Shown one piece after another: positions 1 to 8,625 of a DNA stretch of 64,000 nucleotides; position 1 is the first letter of the stretch, and the number at the start of each line of letters is the position of its first letter. Where the stretch lies: positions 79,317 through 143,316 of the forward strand of contig DIXU01000008.1 of the NCBI GenBank assembly GCA_002436105.1, given 5' to 3'. The position numbers and the translations under genes were made by a program. The notes beneath the pieces are model-generated. The model was not told the origin of the DNA, searched no databases, and saw only the letters and a list, made by a program, of their open reading frames with translations. Origin of the DNA: Candidatus Aminicenantes bacterium UBA6072. Its GTDB lineage: Bacteria > Acidobacteriota > Aminicenantia > UBA2199.

Positions 1-16
1 CATCCCTGACCTCCGT
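1..16 (-). other. start codon and RBS of a gene leaving the left edge
   Basis: On the minus strand an ATG ends at position 3, preceded six bases upstream by a GGAGG ribosome binding site (12-16, read on the minus strand). A good promoter lies upstream at 66-94. Only the start codon is inside the window, so the product cannot be named. Confidence 0.55.
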
Positions 17-65
17 AAGCGGTATCTTCCCGCCCTTCCATGGATCCAGGCAAGAGCGGAATTAC

Positions 66-94
66 ATTGTACTGAGTCCGGCAAAGTTTGGCAA
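66..94 (-). promoter_or_regulatory. promoter for the gene leaving the left edge
   Basis: Minus strand TTGCCA, 17-base spacer, TACAAT. Transcription would start near 59 and give a leader of about 55 nt that contains the GGAGG site before the ATG at position 3. It lies just downstream of the glucokinase stop codon. Confidence 0.55.
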
Positions 95-109
95 ACGCAA
101 AAAAAACCG

Positions 110-1114
110 TCAGCCCAAAGCTTTTTTCGCAAAGATGGCGGCCCCCCGCAGGCCGGCTTCGGGGCGGGTGATCACCCGCAGCGGAACGCGTTCCAGCAAC
201 CCGGTGAAGCGCCCTTTGGCGGCGAACGTCCTGCTGAAGGCGGGAGCGCGCAGCAGCGGCAGGATGCGCGGCGGCAAGCCGCCGCCGAAATAGACTCCGC
301 CGTCCGCCAGGACCTTCAGGGCCAGGTTGCCCGCCTCGGCGGCCAGGACGGAGACAAAAAGATCGAGCACGGCCCGGCAGATCGCGCTCGTGTTCTCCAG
401 GCCGGAACCGACGATCACCGCCGTGGGATCGCCGCCGGCCGCCAGCTGCGCGGCCAGCCAGGGCGGCTCGGGCATGCCCCGGCTGTCCTTGAAGAATGCG
501 TAAATGTTGGGGATGCCGCTTCCCGAACATACCCGTTCCCAGCTGACATGGCCGAAACGCGGGCGCAGCCAAGCCAGCAGTTCCGCCTGCAGTTCATCGC
601 CGGGAGCGAAATCGGCGTGGCCGCCCTCCGAGGCGACGGCGCGGTAACCCTCCCCTTCCCGGACCAGAAACGCTTCGCCCAGGCCGGTTCCAGGCGCGAT
701 TACCGCCAGCGTGCCATGCCGCACCGGCAGCCCGGCATGGATCGTTTCCACGTCCCCGGAAGGGAGAACGGGGACGGCCTGGGCCAGGGCCGCCAGGTCA
801 TTCAGCAGCCGCACCGGGATCCCGCCCAGGCTGCAACTGAGATCGGATTCATCCACGAGCCAGGGCAGGTTGGTGGCCTGCACCCGGCCGTCGGCCACGG
901 GGCCGGCGACGCCGAAAGCGGCGGCGACCGGAGCCAGCTGCCGGCCGGCCAGGAAGCGCTCGATCACGGCCGACAGGGTGGGGAATTCACCGCTGGGGAA
1001 AACGGCCTGGGCCAGCGGGCGCATCCCGTCATCCACCCTGGAGAACGCGGCCAGAGCGGTTTTGCTGCCGCCCACGTCCCCGGCCAGGATGATCGGAGCG
1101 AAACCTTTTTTCAT
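110..1114 (-). CDS. glk: glucokinase
   Basis: A 334-residue hexokinase-fold sugar kinase that would phosphorylate glucose to glucose-6-phosphate in the cytoplasm. Visible motifs are the phosphate-binding GDVGGSKT (residues 12-19), the LND of the catalytic aspartate (about 104-106), the adenosine-side APGTGLGEAF (about 140-149) and EGGHADFAP (about 163-171), which is the pattern of the E. coli Glk group rather than the ROK family. Length is normal for that group. The reading frame stays open far upstream, but the ATG at 1114 gives the normal N-terminus. It is divergent from transketolase, so glycolysis and pentose phosphate genes share the 129-base region 1115-1243. Confidence 0.9.
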   Translation of the reverse strand: MKKGFAPIILAGDVGGSKTALAAFSRVDDGMRPLAQAVFPSGEFPTLSAVIERFLAGRQLAPVAAAFGVAGPVADGRVQATNLPWLVDESDLSCSLGGIPVRLLNDLAALAQAVPVLPSGDVETIHAGLPVRHGTLAVIAPGTGLGEAFLVREGEGYRAVASEGGHADFAPGDELQAELLAWLRPRFGHVSWERVCSGSGIPNIYAFFKDSRGMPEPPWLAAQLAAGGDPTAVIVGSGLENTSAICRAVLDLFVSVLAAEAGNLALKVLADGGVYFGGGLPPRILPLLRAPAFSRTFAAKGRFTGLLERVPLRVITRPEAGLRGAAIFAKKALG

Positions 1115-1130
1115 TTTCAATGCTTCCCGT

Positions 1131-1203
1131 GCCGATTTGCAATTCCCTTTCGGATTGTAAAATCCCCGTTGTTCAGTATAATGAAAGCAAAGCCGATTTG
1201 CAA
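1131..1203. promoter_or_regulatory. possible operator region between glk and tkt
   Basis: A 12-base direct repeat GCCGATTTGCAA occurs at 1131-1142 and again at 1192-1203, one copy on each side of the tkt promoter. Between them lies an inverted repeat GGATT-N4-AATCC (1152-1165) that overlaps the -35 box. This is what a regulator site controlling both divergent sugar genes would look like; the regulator is unknown. Confidence 0.35.
1155..1182 (+). promoter_or_regulatory. promoter of transketolase
   Basis: TTGTAA, 16-base spacer, perfect TATAAT at 1177-1182. Transcription would begin near 1189, giving a leader of about 55 nt that carries a small ORF (1215-1247). Confidence 0.6.
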
Positions 1204-1214
1204 TCGAGGTTTTC

Positions 1215-1247
1215 ATGATCCCCCAGCAGGAGCAACGACGCGGATGA
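1215..1247 (+). CDS. possible 10-residue leader peptide before tkt
   Basis: A GAGG site (1206-1209) sits five bases before an ATG that opens a ten-codon frame, MIPQQEQRRG. Its TGA overlaps the transketolase start as ATGA. The layout suggests translational coupling. A frame this short can arise by chance, so it is offered as a candidate. Confidence 0.3.
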   Translation: MIPQQEQRRG

Positions 1248-3316
1248 GCAAGACAACGAAACCGGATCCGATCGTAAAGAAAAGCATCGACACCATCCGC
1301 ACCCTGGCAATGGATGCCGTCCAGGCGGCCAATTCGGGCCATCCCGGCGCCCCCATGGGCATGGCCCCGGCGGCGTATACCCTGTGGCAGGAGTTCCTGA
1401 ATTTCGATCCGCAGGACCCGCTCTGGCCGAACCGCGATCGCTTCGTCCTGTCCGCCGGCCACGCATCCATGCTGCTGTATTCCCTGCTGCACCTGACCGG
1501 CGTCAGGGCCGTGGACGCGGAAGGCGCGATCCGGGAGCTGCCGGCGGTCTCCCTCGACGAGATCAAGCGCTTTCGCCAGCTGGACAGCCGGACCCCGGGT
1601 CATCCCGAGTACGGCCAAACATCGGGCGTGGAAACGACGACCGGCCCGTTGGCGCAGGGCCTGGCCAACAGCGTCGGCATGGCCATGGCCGGACGCTGGT
1701 TGGGCGAATACTTCAACCGCCCGGGCTTCACCCTGTTCGACTTCAACGTCTATGCGCTGGCCGGCGACGGCTGCATGATGGAAGGCCTTTCCAGCGAGGC
1801 CGCCTCCCTGGCCGGGCATTTGCGATTGTCCAACCTGTGCTGGCTGTACGACAGCAACCGCATCACCATCGAGGGCGCGACCTCCCTGGCTTTCAGCGAG
1901 GACGTGCCCGCCCGCTTCCGCAGCTACGGCTGGAACGTGCTTTCCGTGGCGGATGCCAACGACCTGGCGGCGTTGCGCCGGGCATTCCGGGCTTTCGCCC
2001 AAACGGACGACCGTCCCACCCTGATCGTCATCGCCAGCCACATCGGCTACGGGGCGCCCCGCAAGCAGGATTCGGAATCGGCCCACGGGGAGCCGCTGGG
2101 GGAAGAGGAGATCCGCCTGGCCAAGCGCAATTACAACTGGCCGGAAGACGCCCGCTTCCTCGTTCCCCCGGAAGTGCCGGCCCATTTTGCCGAAGGCATC
2201 GGCCGGCGCGGCGGGGAGCGCCGCGCCGCCTGGTCGTCACTGCTGAAAGAATATGGAGCAGCGTTCCCGGAACTGGCCGCATCCCTCATGCGGATGGAAC
2301 GGGGGCAGCTCCCGGAAGACTGGGACAGGGACCTGCCTTCGTTTCCCGCCGATGACAAGGGCATGGCCAGCCGGGTCAGCTCGGGCCTGGTCCTGAATGA
2401 ACTGGCCAAAAACATCCCCTGGCTGCTCGGCGGCTCCGCCGACCTCTCCCCTTCCACCAAGACGCGCCTGGCCTTTCCCGGCGCCGGGGACTTCGCCGCC
2501 GGCGATTATTCCGGCCGCAACATCCATTTCGGCGTTCGCGAGCACGCCATGGCGGCCATTCTCAACGGGATGGCGCTGGCCAAGGTCCGGCCGTATGGTT
2601 CCACTTTCCTGGTCTTCAGCGACTACTGCCGCCCCGCCATCCGCCTCAGCGCCATCATGAAAATTCCGGTGATCTACGTTTTCAGCCACGATTCCATCGC
2701 CGTCGGCGAAGACGGCCCCACCCACCAGCCGGTGGAGCACCTCGCTTCACTGCGCGCCATCCCGGGACTGATCGTCCTGCGCCCGGCCGACGCCAATGAA
2801 GTGACCGCGGCCTGGCGCGTGGCCATGCAGCTGCGCCGCCAGCCGGTCGCCCTCATCCTCAGCCGCCAGAACCTGCCCACCTTCGACCGCACGAAAACCG
2901 GCCCTGCCTCCGGCGTCGCCAGGGGGGCCTATGTCCTGGCCGATGCCGAAGACGGCCAGCCCCGGGTCCTGCTGCTGGCCAGCGGCAGCGAGGTCGCGCT
3001 CTGCCTGGCGGCGTACCGCGAGCTCCAGGCGGAGAATATCGCCGCCAGGGTGGTCAGCATGCCGTCCTGGGAATTGTTCGAGCAACAGCCGAGGAAATAC
3101 CGGGAGAGCGTCCTGTTGCCGGGCGTCACGGCCAGGGTTTCCGTCGAGCAGGCCTCGACCATGGGCTGGGACAGGTACGTCGGGCCGTCGGGACGCAGCA
3201 TCGGCATGGATTCGTTCGGGGCGTCGGCCCCCCTGGCGGCGTTGCAGGAAAAATTCGGCTTCACCCCCGCCCGCGTGGTCCGGGTCGTGAAGGACCTGCT
3301 GGCCGAAATATCCTGA
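1244..3316 (+). CDS. tkt: transketolase
   Basis: A 690-residue thiamine diphosphate enzyme that moves two-carbon units between ketoses and aldoses in the pentose phosphate pathway. The N-terminal SGHPGAPMGMAP (about 31-42), the cofactor-binding GDGCMMEG region (about 172-200) and the middle-domain HDSIAVGEDGPTHQP (about 482-496) are all present. Length matches bacterial transketolases of about 660-690 residues. The frame is open far upstream, but ATG 1244 follows AGGAG at 1229-1233 and gives the standard N-terminus. Its start overlaps the stop of a small upstream frame. No partner gene follows on this strand. Confidence 0.94.
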   Translation: MSKTTKPDPIVKKSIDTIRTLAMDAVQAANSGHPGAPMGMAPAAYTLWQEFLNFDPQDPLWPNRDRFVLSAGHASMLLYSLLHLTGVRAVDAEGAIRELPAVSLDEIKRFRQLDSRTPGHPEYGQTSGVETTTGPLAQGLANSVGMAMAGRWLGEYFNRPGFTLFDFNVYALAGDGCMMEGLSSEAASLAGHLRLSNLCWLYDSNRITIEGATSLAFSEDVPARFRSYGWNVLSVADANDLAALRRAFRAFAQTDDRPTLIVIASHIGYGAPRKQDSESAHGEPLGEEEIRLAKRNYNWPEDARFLVPPEVPAHFAEGIGRRGGERRAAWSSLLKEYGAAFPELAASLMRMERGQLPEDWDRDLPSFPADDKGMASRVSSGLVLNELAKNIPWLLGGSADLSPSTKTRLAFPGAGDFAAGDYSGRNIHFGVREHAMAAILNGMALAKVRPYGSTFLVFSDYCRPAIRLSAIMKIPVIYVFSHDSIAVGEDGPTHQPVEHLASLRAIPGLIVLRPADANEVTAAWRVAMQLRRQPVALILSRQNLPTFDRTKTGPASGVARGAYVLADAEDGQPRVLLLASGSEVALCLAAYRELQAENIAARVVSMPSWELFEQQPRKYRESVLLPGVTARVSVEQASTMGWDRYVGPSGRSIGMDSFGASAPLAALQEKFGFTPARVVRVVKDLLAEIS

Positions 3317-3379
3317 CCGCAAAATCGGCGGGCCCATTTTCCGCCGCGCCGCCGTCCTGCCGGAGGTGAGGCTGGGTAG

Positions 3380-3410
3380 AAAAAAAAGGCGGGAGAAAGG
3401 TTCTCCCGCC
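3380..3410 (-). terminator. Rho-independent terminator
   Basis: On the minus strand GGCGGGAGAA, a three-base loop, and TTCTCCCGCC are followed directly by eight T residues. It ends the two-gene minus operon 6181-3429. Confidence 0.88.
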
Positions 3411-3428
3411 TCTGCAGAAATCAGGTAA

Positions 3429-3986
3429 TTACAGGTTGAACGTGTAGCCGATGCCGGCCGCCAGGCGCATGCCGCCCAGGTCGACCTCGATGTCCCGGGG
3501 CTTGACCTTCAGGGGAACGTATTTGATCTCGGCGGCCAGGAACAGCCCCTTGGCCGGGTAGAACCTGGCGCCGCCGGCCAGGGTGACGGACGACTTCTTC
3601 TCGTCCACCTTGCTCGCGCCGCTGACCGTCTGTTCGTAGGCGTAATCGCCCAGGCCCAATTTCACGTACGGCGAGACCTTGCCGAGGTCGAAGCGGTAGC
3701 CGGCGAAGAACTCCAGCCCCGTCACCTTGAGGTTCGTCTCCTCCTGGAAGAGGCCGATCCTGCCGTCGCGGTCGTAGCCGAACTCATAGCCCAGGCCGGC
3801 GAATACCCCTTTCCAGATCCCCACCGAGACATAGGGGAAGAAGGCGGTGCCGTTGCCGTAGACGTCCCGGATCTGGTCGTCGGCGACCGAGCGCGTGCCG
3901 AAGCAAAAACCCAGGTCGAGGTCGACCGCCTGCAGGCCCCAGGCCAACAGGCCGAACATGATGAGGAATAGTGTTGTTTTTTTCAT
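3429..3986 (-). CDS. secreted outer-membrane beta-barrel protein
   Basis: A 185-residue protein with an N-terminal Sec signal (MKKTTLFLIMFGLLAWGLQA) and then alternating hydrophobic and aromatic stretches rich in Gly and Tyr (YVSVGIWKGVFAGLGYEFGY, FFAGYRFDLGKVSPYVKLGLG), typical of small eight-stranded OmpW/OmpA-like barrels. It ends in hydrophobic residues (IGYTFNL), like an outer-membrane targeting signal. It lies 11 bases after the beta-propeller gene and is followed by a strong terminator, so the two form an operon. Specific function is not known. Confidence 0.7.
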   Translation of the reverse strand: MKKTTLFLIMFGLLAWGLQAVDLDLGFCFGTRSVADDQIRDVYGNGTAFFPYVSVGIWKGVFAGLGYEFGYDRDGRIGLFQEETNLKVTGLEFFAGYRFDLGKVSPYVKLGLGDYAYEQTVSGASKVDEKKSSVTLAGGARFYPAKGLFLAAEIKYVPLKVKPRDIEVDLGGMRLAAGIGYTFNL

Positions 3987-3997
3987 GGTTGCATCCC

Positions 3998-6181
3998 CTA
4001 GTTGCCGACCACGACCGGCTCGCTTTCCGCGCCGCGGCTGTTGACCGACGTGATGCGGTAAGTGAACAGCTGCTCCGGGGCGAGCCCCTTGTCGTCATAA
4101 CCGGTGGCCGAGGCCGCCAGCGAAGTCAGCAGCGTGTAACTGGCGTCGCCGGCCCCCTTCTGCTTGCGGTAGATCCTGACGGCCGTAATGGTGGACAGGT
4201 TCCCGGGATTGGCGCTCCAGGCCAGGCGGTTGACGTATTCCTTGAAGAAGATGAAGTTGTTTTCCAGGCGCTGCAGCATGGCGCCGGCGGGGGGCAGCAC
4301 CGGGGCGAAGCGGGCGGACACGGAAGCCGTGGCCATCTCGCTGTCGAGAACGCCGTCGTTGACCACCAGCCCGACCTGGTAGGTGCCTTCGAGGTCGGGG
4401 TCGGGGGTCAGGACCGCGGTCGCTCCGTCCGGGGCCAGGGTGGCCGAGGCGCCGGCGGGAGCCGAAACCAGAGTCCAGGCGTAGGTCAGCGGCCTTTCCT
4501 CCGGATCATAAGAAGCGCTGCCGTCGAATGTCGCGATCTGGCCGGCATCCACGAGAATCTCCGCCTTGTCGACGCTGACCACGGCGACCGGTCGCCTGTT
4601 GGGCGGAGTCTTGGGGAAAGCGATGCCCGTCGGCAGGACCCATTCGATGTAATCACCCGGATCACTGGGATCGGGAGGGTCGGGGGGATCGGGGTAGTTG
4701 CGCATGGGATCGGGATACCAGGTGGGGGTGCCGATCTGCTTGACATGGGCCAGGGTGCGCAGATTGAAGACGTCGATGACCGGGCTGGCACCGGAAACGG
4801 TGGGGTTCGTGGCATAAAGGAAGCCGCCGTCCGGGGTGATGGCCAGGTTGTCGACTCCGAAGAGCTGGCTGGTGCCGCGCATCGTGGGCGCGCGCATGGA
4901 GCCGATGTGGCTCACCTGGCCGGGTCCGCTGATCGCCAGGACCTGGACTTCGGAATACCACCAATAGAGTTCGTCATCATACGGGTCCGGTTCGTCGTCC
5001 CAGTAGATGGTGTGGAGATAAGCCCGGCGCCCGTCTGGGGAAAAGACCAGCGACTGGCCGCCGCTGATCCGGTTGGGCAGAACGACGTCGGCTCGGCGGG
5101 TGATGTGCCCCGGGGAGTCGATGGTGAAAACGGGAATGTTGCTACCCTCGAAGAACGCATCCGGGTCGGGATCCTCGGGATAGGTGCTGCGAACGCAGTT
5201 GACGCCCATGACGGTCCGGCCGTCGGGGGAGATGGCGACGTTGACCGGGCGGTACAGGAAGGGGAACGGCGAATTTTCATCGGTTCCCTGCTTCCACAGC
5301 TGCTCCGACGACTCCGAATAGGTCAGGCCGCCGGTGGCGGGATCGAGCAGGACGACATGGAGGTAGCCGGCGAAATAGTCGGCAACGATCACGGTGCGGC
5401 CGTCGGGGGCGATCTCCACGGCATTGGCATAGGCGTACAGGTCGTCGTATGGATCGGCGGGATCCCCCTCGTCGATGACCAGGGACAGGCTGTAGGGATC
5501 GCCGGTCACTTCGTCGTAGCCGGCCGGGATCCAGCTCCGGGTGGGGATATGCAGCACGGCGAGCCGCGGAGAGAAGCCGCCGTCAGCCACGATGGCCCAG
5601 GTGTTGCTGGGATCGATGGCGATGTCCTCGGCGAAGAAATCGAGCTGGACCATGCCGGTCACCACGGGCGTGCCCGAGGTCAGGCTGATGAAAAAAACCT
5701 TCCCGTCGCCGAAGTTCGAGATCAGGGCCTGGCGGCCGTCGCTGGTCATGGCCACATCGAAGCGCCCGCCGCCCTCGGAGCCGAGCGGGCCGCCGATGGG
5801 CCCCCCGGTCTCGGGATCGATCGTGTAATCGTACTCGTTGAGCAGAATGGGCGAGATGGTCTGGGTGCGCGGGTTGATCATGGCGACGCCGTTGGTGTTG
5901 GTGTATACCACCAGGCCGGTGCTGCCGATGCTGGCCGTCATCGGCACCGGAGCATAGGGAGGGATGGGGGGCATGGGCAGGGCGGCGTCGGGATTATTGG
6001 GCAGGATCGGGTTGCCGCCGTTGTCGGGACTGCCCTTCAGCTGTGCCGTTGCCTGGGGGACTTGCCCTTTCTTTTGTTTCTGCTGCGGGGCGTCGGCGAA
6101 GGTCACCAAAGCCCCCAGCAGGAACAGGGTCAAGAACCAACACGAAACCCTATAAATGTTTTTTGTTTTTTGTATTTCCAT
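3998..6181 (-). CDS. secreted beta-propeller protein with PKD and FN3-like domains
   Basis: A 727-residue exported protein. After a signal sequence (about 1-30) come repeated blades with the YncE/SMP-30 phrase D-G-R-T/R-V/A (AEIAPDGRTVIVAD, VAISPDGRTVMGV, LVFSPDGRRAYL, LAITPDGGFLYATN). A PKD-like domain (FDGSASYDPEERPLTYAW, about residue 560) and a C-terminal fibronectin-III-like segment follow. Likely periplasmic or cell-surface. A Pro/Asp-rich segment (PDPPDPPDPSDPGD) links the propeller and PKD. The ATG lies six bases after a TAGAAT box, so the mRNA may be leaderless. Substrate or partner cannot be read from the sequence. Confidence 0.75.
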   Translation of the reverse strand: MEIQKTKNIYRVSCWFLTLFLLGALVTFADAPQQKQKKGQVPQATAQLKGSPDNGGNPILPNNPDAALPMPPIPPYAPVPMTASIGSTGLVVYTNTNGVAMINPRTQTISPILLNEYDYTIDPETGGPIGGPLGSEGGGRFDVAMTSDGRQALISNFGDGKVFFISLTSGTPVVTGMVQLDFFAEDIAIDPSNTWAIVADGGFSPRLAVLHIPTRSWIPAGYDEVTGDPYSLSLVIDEGDPADPYDDLYAYANAVEIAPDGRTVIVADYFAGYLHVVLLDPATGGLTYSESSEQLWKQGTDENSPFPFLYRPVNVAISPDGRTVMGVNCVRSTYPEDPDPDAFFEGSNIPVFTIDSPGHITRRADVVLPNRISGGQSLVFSPDGRRAYLHTIYWDDEPDPYDDELYWWYSEVQVLAISGPGQVSHIGSMRAPTMRGTSQLFGVDNLAITPDGGFLYATNPTVSGASPVIDVFNLRTLAHVKQIGTPTWYPDPMRNYPDPPDPPDPSDPGDYIEWVLPTGIAFPKTPPNRRPVAVVSVDKAEILVDAGQIATFDGSASYDPEERPLTYAWTLVSAPAGASATLAPDGATAVLTPDPDLEGTYQVGLVVNDGVLDSEMATASVSARFAPVLPPAGAMLQRLENNFIFFKEYVNRLAWSANPGNLSTITAVRIYRKQKGAGDASYTLLTSLAASATGYDDKGLAPEQLFTYRITSVNSRGAESEPVVVGN

Positions 6182-6187
6182 GGCCGC

Positions 6188-6214
6188 ATTCTAGCATAAT
6201 TTCATGCTTGTCAA
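6188..6214 (-). promoter_or_regulatory. promoter of the beta-propeller operon, leaderless
   Basis: Minus strand TTGACA (6209-6214), a short 15-base spacer, TAGAAT (6188-6193). The ATG at 6181 begins only six bases after the -10 box, so transcription would start at or next to the start codon. Confidence 0.5.
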
Positions 6215-6417
6215 TAGCATACGCAATTTTTTTTTCATCATCTTTGCAAAGACATATTCCTTTTCATTTTCGGTTATCTCCGGCGTTTCTGGGCGGCCTG
6301 CTTCCCTCCGGGAAAGTGGAAAGCCCGGAGCCGCCTGCCGGCGTTCGCAGGCAGGTCGAACCCATCCTTTAATATGGAACGGGATTTCGCTTCTTGAACA
6401 GGATTTTGAATCGGAAT

Positions 6418-6450
6418 TGTCCGGGCCCGCCGCTGGGGCGGGCCCGGACA
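6418..6450 (-). terminator. strong hairpin downstream of the papain-like protease gene
   Basis: A near-perfect inverted repeat, TGTCCGGGCCCGCC paired with GGCGGGCCCGGACA across a short loop, lies 24 bases after the protease stop. There is no T-run directly after it on the minus strand, so it may stabilise the 3' end or terminate inefficiently. The rest of 6182-6473 holds only the promoter described and nothing else I recognise. Confidence 0.5.
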
Positions 6451-6473
6451 GGGTGAAAACGATGTTCCGGACT

Positions 6474-8486
6474 CTACAGGTCCGTAATGATCGTGAAGGG
6501 AGTGTCGCTGTAATCCTCCTGCGAGCCGTCTCCGGCCAGCAGGCGGATGGAATAGTTGGCGCCCAGCGGGGCCGTGCCGCCCGCATGCTGGCCGACCGTC
6601 CAGGAATACGTACCCTGGGAGGCCGGGATATTGGCCACGATCTGTCCGATCTTGGTTGCCTTGTTGAACAGGATCAGGCGCACCGTCCCCGTGTAGCCGT
6701 TGGCGTTCCAGGTGATGTTGTGGGTCGCGCCCAGCTCCAGTTCGCCGCCGCTGGGAGAGGTCAGCTCGAGCTGGGTCGGGGCGGTGACCAGCGCGAAGCG
6801 CATGTCGCTGGGATCGATGATGGTATTGTCGGTGCTGCGCAGGTACATGCGGAAATCGGTGCCGGCCGTGGCCATGCCGCTGTCATAGGTCGAGCCCACG
6901 GTCCAGTCGTAGGAGCCGGCCGCCGCGTCGATGTCATTGGCGATGTTGCCGAAGCGAACGCCGTTCTTGAACAGGACCAGGCGCACCGTGCCGGTGTAGT
7001 TTTCGGCAGTCCAGGTGATGGTCTTGGCCGTCCCCAGGTTCCAGTGTTCCCAGCCGTTGGGGCTGGTAAGGGTCAGGGTCGGAGCGGCCTCGTCGGCATA
7101 GGCCTTGATGTTGCAGTTCAAGTTGTAGCCGGTATAAGCGTACAGGTCCTCCCAGACCGCGCCGTCATCGCTGTAGAAGCTCTCCCCGGCATTGGAGGTA
7201 CACGCCGATGAGAACCCGCTGACCACGCCGTCGCAGGGGACGGGATAGGTATAGGATGTGTTGATGAACTTGACCACGACCGAGAACAGCTCGCCGTCGG
7301 CGATGGAGACAGGGGTATCCAGCAGGACGGTATAAAAGCCGGAATAGACATTCGAGCCGGTCTTGGTGGCCGCCAGGGTGCCGCTGGTGGGACTGCCGGC
7401 GGTCACTCCCTTGTAGACATAGATCTCGTAGCCGGCGTTGACGTCGTTGGCGAAGAAGCCGACGGCCTTGAGCGACAGGGGGTCGGTGGCGGTGAAGATG
7501 TTCGCGCCCCAGGCCGTGACCGCAGCATTGCCGAAACCGTAAATGAAGCCAAAGTGGTCGTACTGGTAGTTGTAATCGTAATTTGTGGCCGCGTCGGCGT
7601 TGTTGAAGCTGGCGAAGTTGCGCACCGAGGTGTCGTAGTACGACATGTAGAAGTAGCCGCCGTCGCCCCAGCCGCTGCCCCAGCTGTTGCGGACGATGAA
7701 GGCGCCGTCGCCGGGGGCGGCGGTGTTGAAGTTGGCCGCCGGGTAATTGTCGTTCCAGCCGACGACCGCCACGGCGTGGTTGGTGCCGGAGCTCGACGTG
7801 TTCTTGTAATAGCTCGTGTAGGTCGCATTATAGAAGGTGTTGCTGTGGTAATAGGAAACCTGGACCGCGCCGTAGGTGGTGATGAAGTACTTGAGCGTGT
7901 CGTTGTCGGTGTAGGAAGCGCGGGCCGGCAGGTAATTGAGCCTCTGTACGTGCTTCAGCGGGATGAACGCATCTCCTTCAGGCAGGAAGGGATGGTCATA
8001 CGGAACGTCCGATTCGTTCAGCGGGCCGCTCCAGCGGGTCAGGTAAGCCATGGACATGGTGCGGTTGCCGCCGGCGCACTCGGCGTAGTCGAAGCCGTGG
8101 TTGGCGTTCAGGTCCTGCTCGGAGAAATCGAGCGTTTCGCCGGGCAGCAGGTACGATTCCAGGGACGCAAAGCTGGCGAATGCCCAGCAGGCGCCGCAGT
8201 TGGCCTGGTCGCGCACGGCGGTGAGCTTGCCCAGGGTGCGCAGGTCGTAAGCGGCATCGTAGGTGTCGATCACCCGCGGGTCGACCACGCCCTTCATGTG
8301 CGACAGGTCGGCCGGGTCGGGGCGGTAGCCCAGCGGATGGCCGTCATCCGTCTTCATGTCGGGGTTGACGGGGTAATTGATGAATTCCTTGTTCAGGGGG
8401 GACACCTTGCGCTCGGCTTGAAGCGTGCCGGCCGCGAAGGCGAACACCAGGATCAGGCAAATGGTGAAAAAGAAATTTTTACGCAT
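6474..8486 (-). CDS. secreted papain-family cysteine protease with two Kre9/KNH-like C-terminal domains
   Basis: A 670-residue exported peptidase of family C1. After a signal peptide (about 1-23) the catalytic cysteine is in NCGACWAFASF (about 95-105), the histidine in NHAVAVVGWND (about 235) and the asparagine in RNSWGSGWGDGGYFY (about 265). A beta-rich middle region follows, resembling the lectin-like domain of bacterial C1 peptidases. Two tandem repeats of about 95 residues follow (LTLTSPNGWEHWNLGT..., LELTSPSGGELELGA...), like the Kre9/KNH family. The ATG at 8486 is chosen over the one 21 bases upstream because it follows AAGGAGG and because the upstream ATG lies inside the -10 region. 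The same twin module ends the neighbouring protein. Confidence 0.85.
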   Translation of the reverse strand: MRKNFFFTICLILVFAFAAGTLQAERKVSPLNKEFINYPVNPDMKTDDGHPLGYRPDPADLSHMKGVVDPRVIDTYDAAYDLRTLGKLTAVRDQANCGACWAFASFASLESYLLPGETLDFSEQDLNANHGFDYAECAGGNRTMSMAYLTRWSGPLNESDVPYDHPFLPEGDAFIPLKHVQRLNYLPARASYTDNDTLKYFITTYGAVQVSYYHSNTFYNATYTSYYKNTSSSGTNHAVAVVGWNDNYPAANFNTAAPGDGAFIVRNSWGSGWGDGGYFYMSYYDTSVRNFASFNNADAATNYDYNYQYDHFGFIYGFGNAAVTAWGANIFTATDPLSLKAVGFFANDVNAGYEIYVYKGVTAGSPTSGTLAATKTGSNVYSGFYTVLLDTPVSIADGELFSVVVKFINTSYTYPVPCDGVVSGFSSACTSNAGESFYSDDGAVWEDLYAYTGYNLNCNIKAYADEAAPTLTLTSPNGWEHWNLGTAKTITWTAENYTGTVRLVLFKNGVRFGNIANDIDAAAGSYDWTVGSTYDSGMATAGTDFRMYLRSTDNTIIDPSDMRFALVTAPTQLELTSPSGGELELGATHNITWNANGYTGTVRLILFNKATKIGQIVANIPASQGTYSWTVGQHAGGTAPLGANYSIRLLAGDGSQEDYSDTPFTIITDL

Positions 8487-8506
8487 GCATTCCTCCTTGG
8501 CTTTCA

Positions 8507-8535
8507 TCCATACATAAATGGCGGAAAAATGTCAA
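8507..8535 (-). promoter_or_regulatory. promoter of the papain-like protease gene
   Basis: Minus strand TTGACA (8530-8535), 17-base spacer, TATGGA (8507-8512). Transcription would start near 8500, just before the AAGGAGG of the ATG at 8486. Confidence 0.6.
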
Positions 8536-8625
8536 TAGGGAGTTTTGGAAATAAAGGACTGCCAGAGCAGCCGGGCCGGACTTCCGCCGGAGCTCATCGA
8601 GCCGGGGGACAGGAAAGGCCGTCTC

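Noticed and set aside
548..1243. Upstream extension of the transketolase frame, and of glucokinase to 2185, as fusion proteins
   Set aside because: Each extension runs antisense through the neighbouring gene, while the chosen starts give the standard family N-termini and, for tkt, a ribosome binding site.
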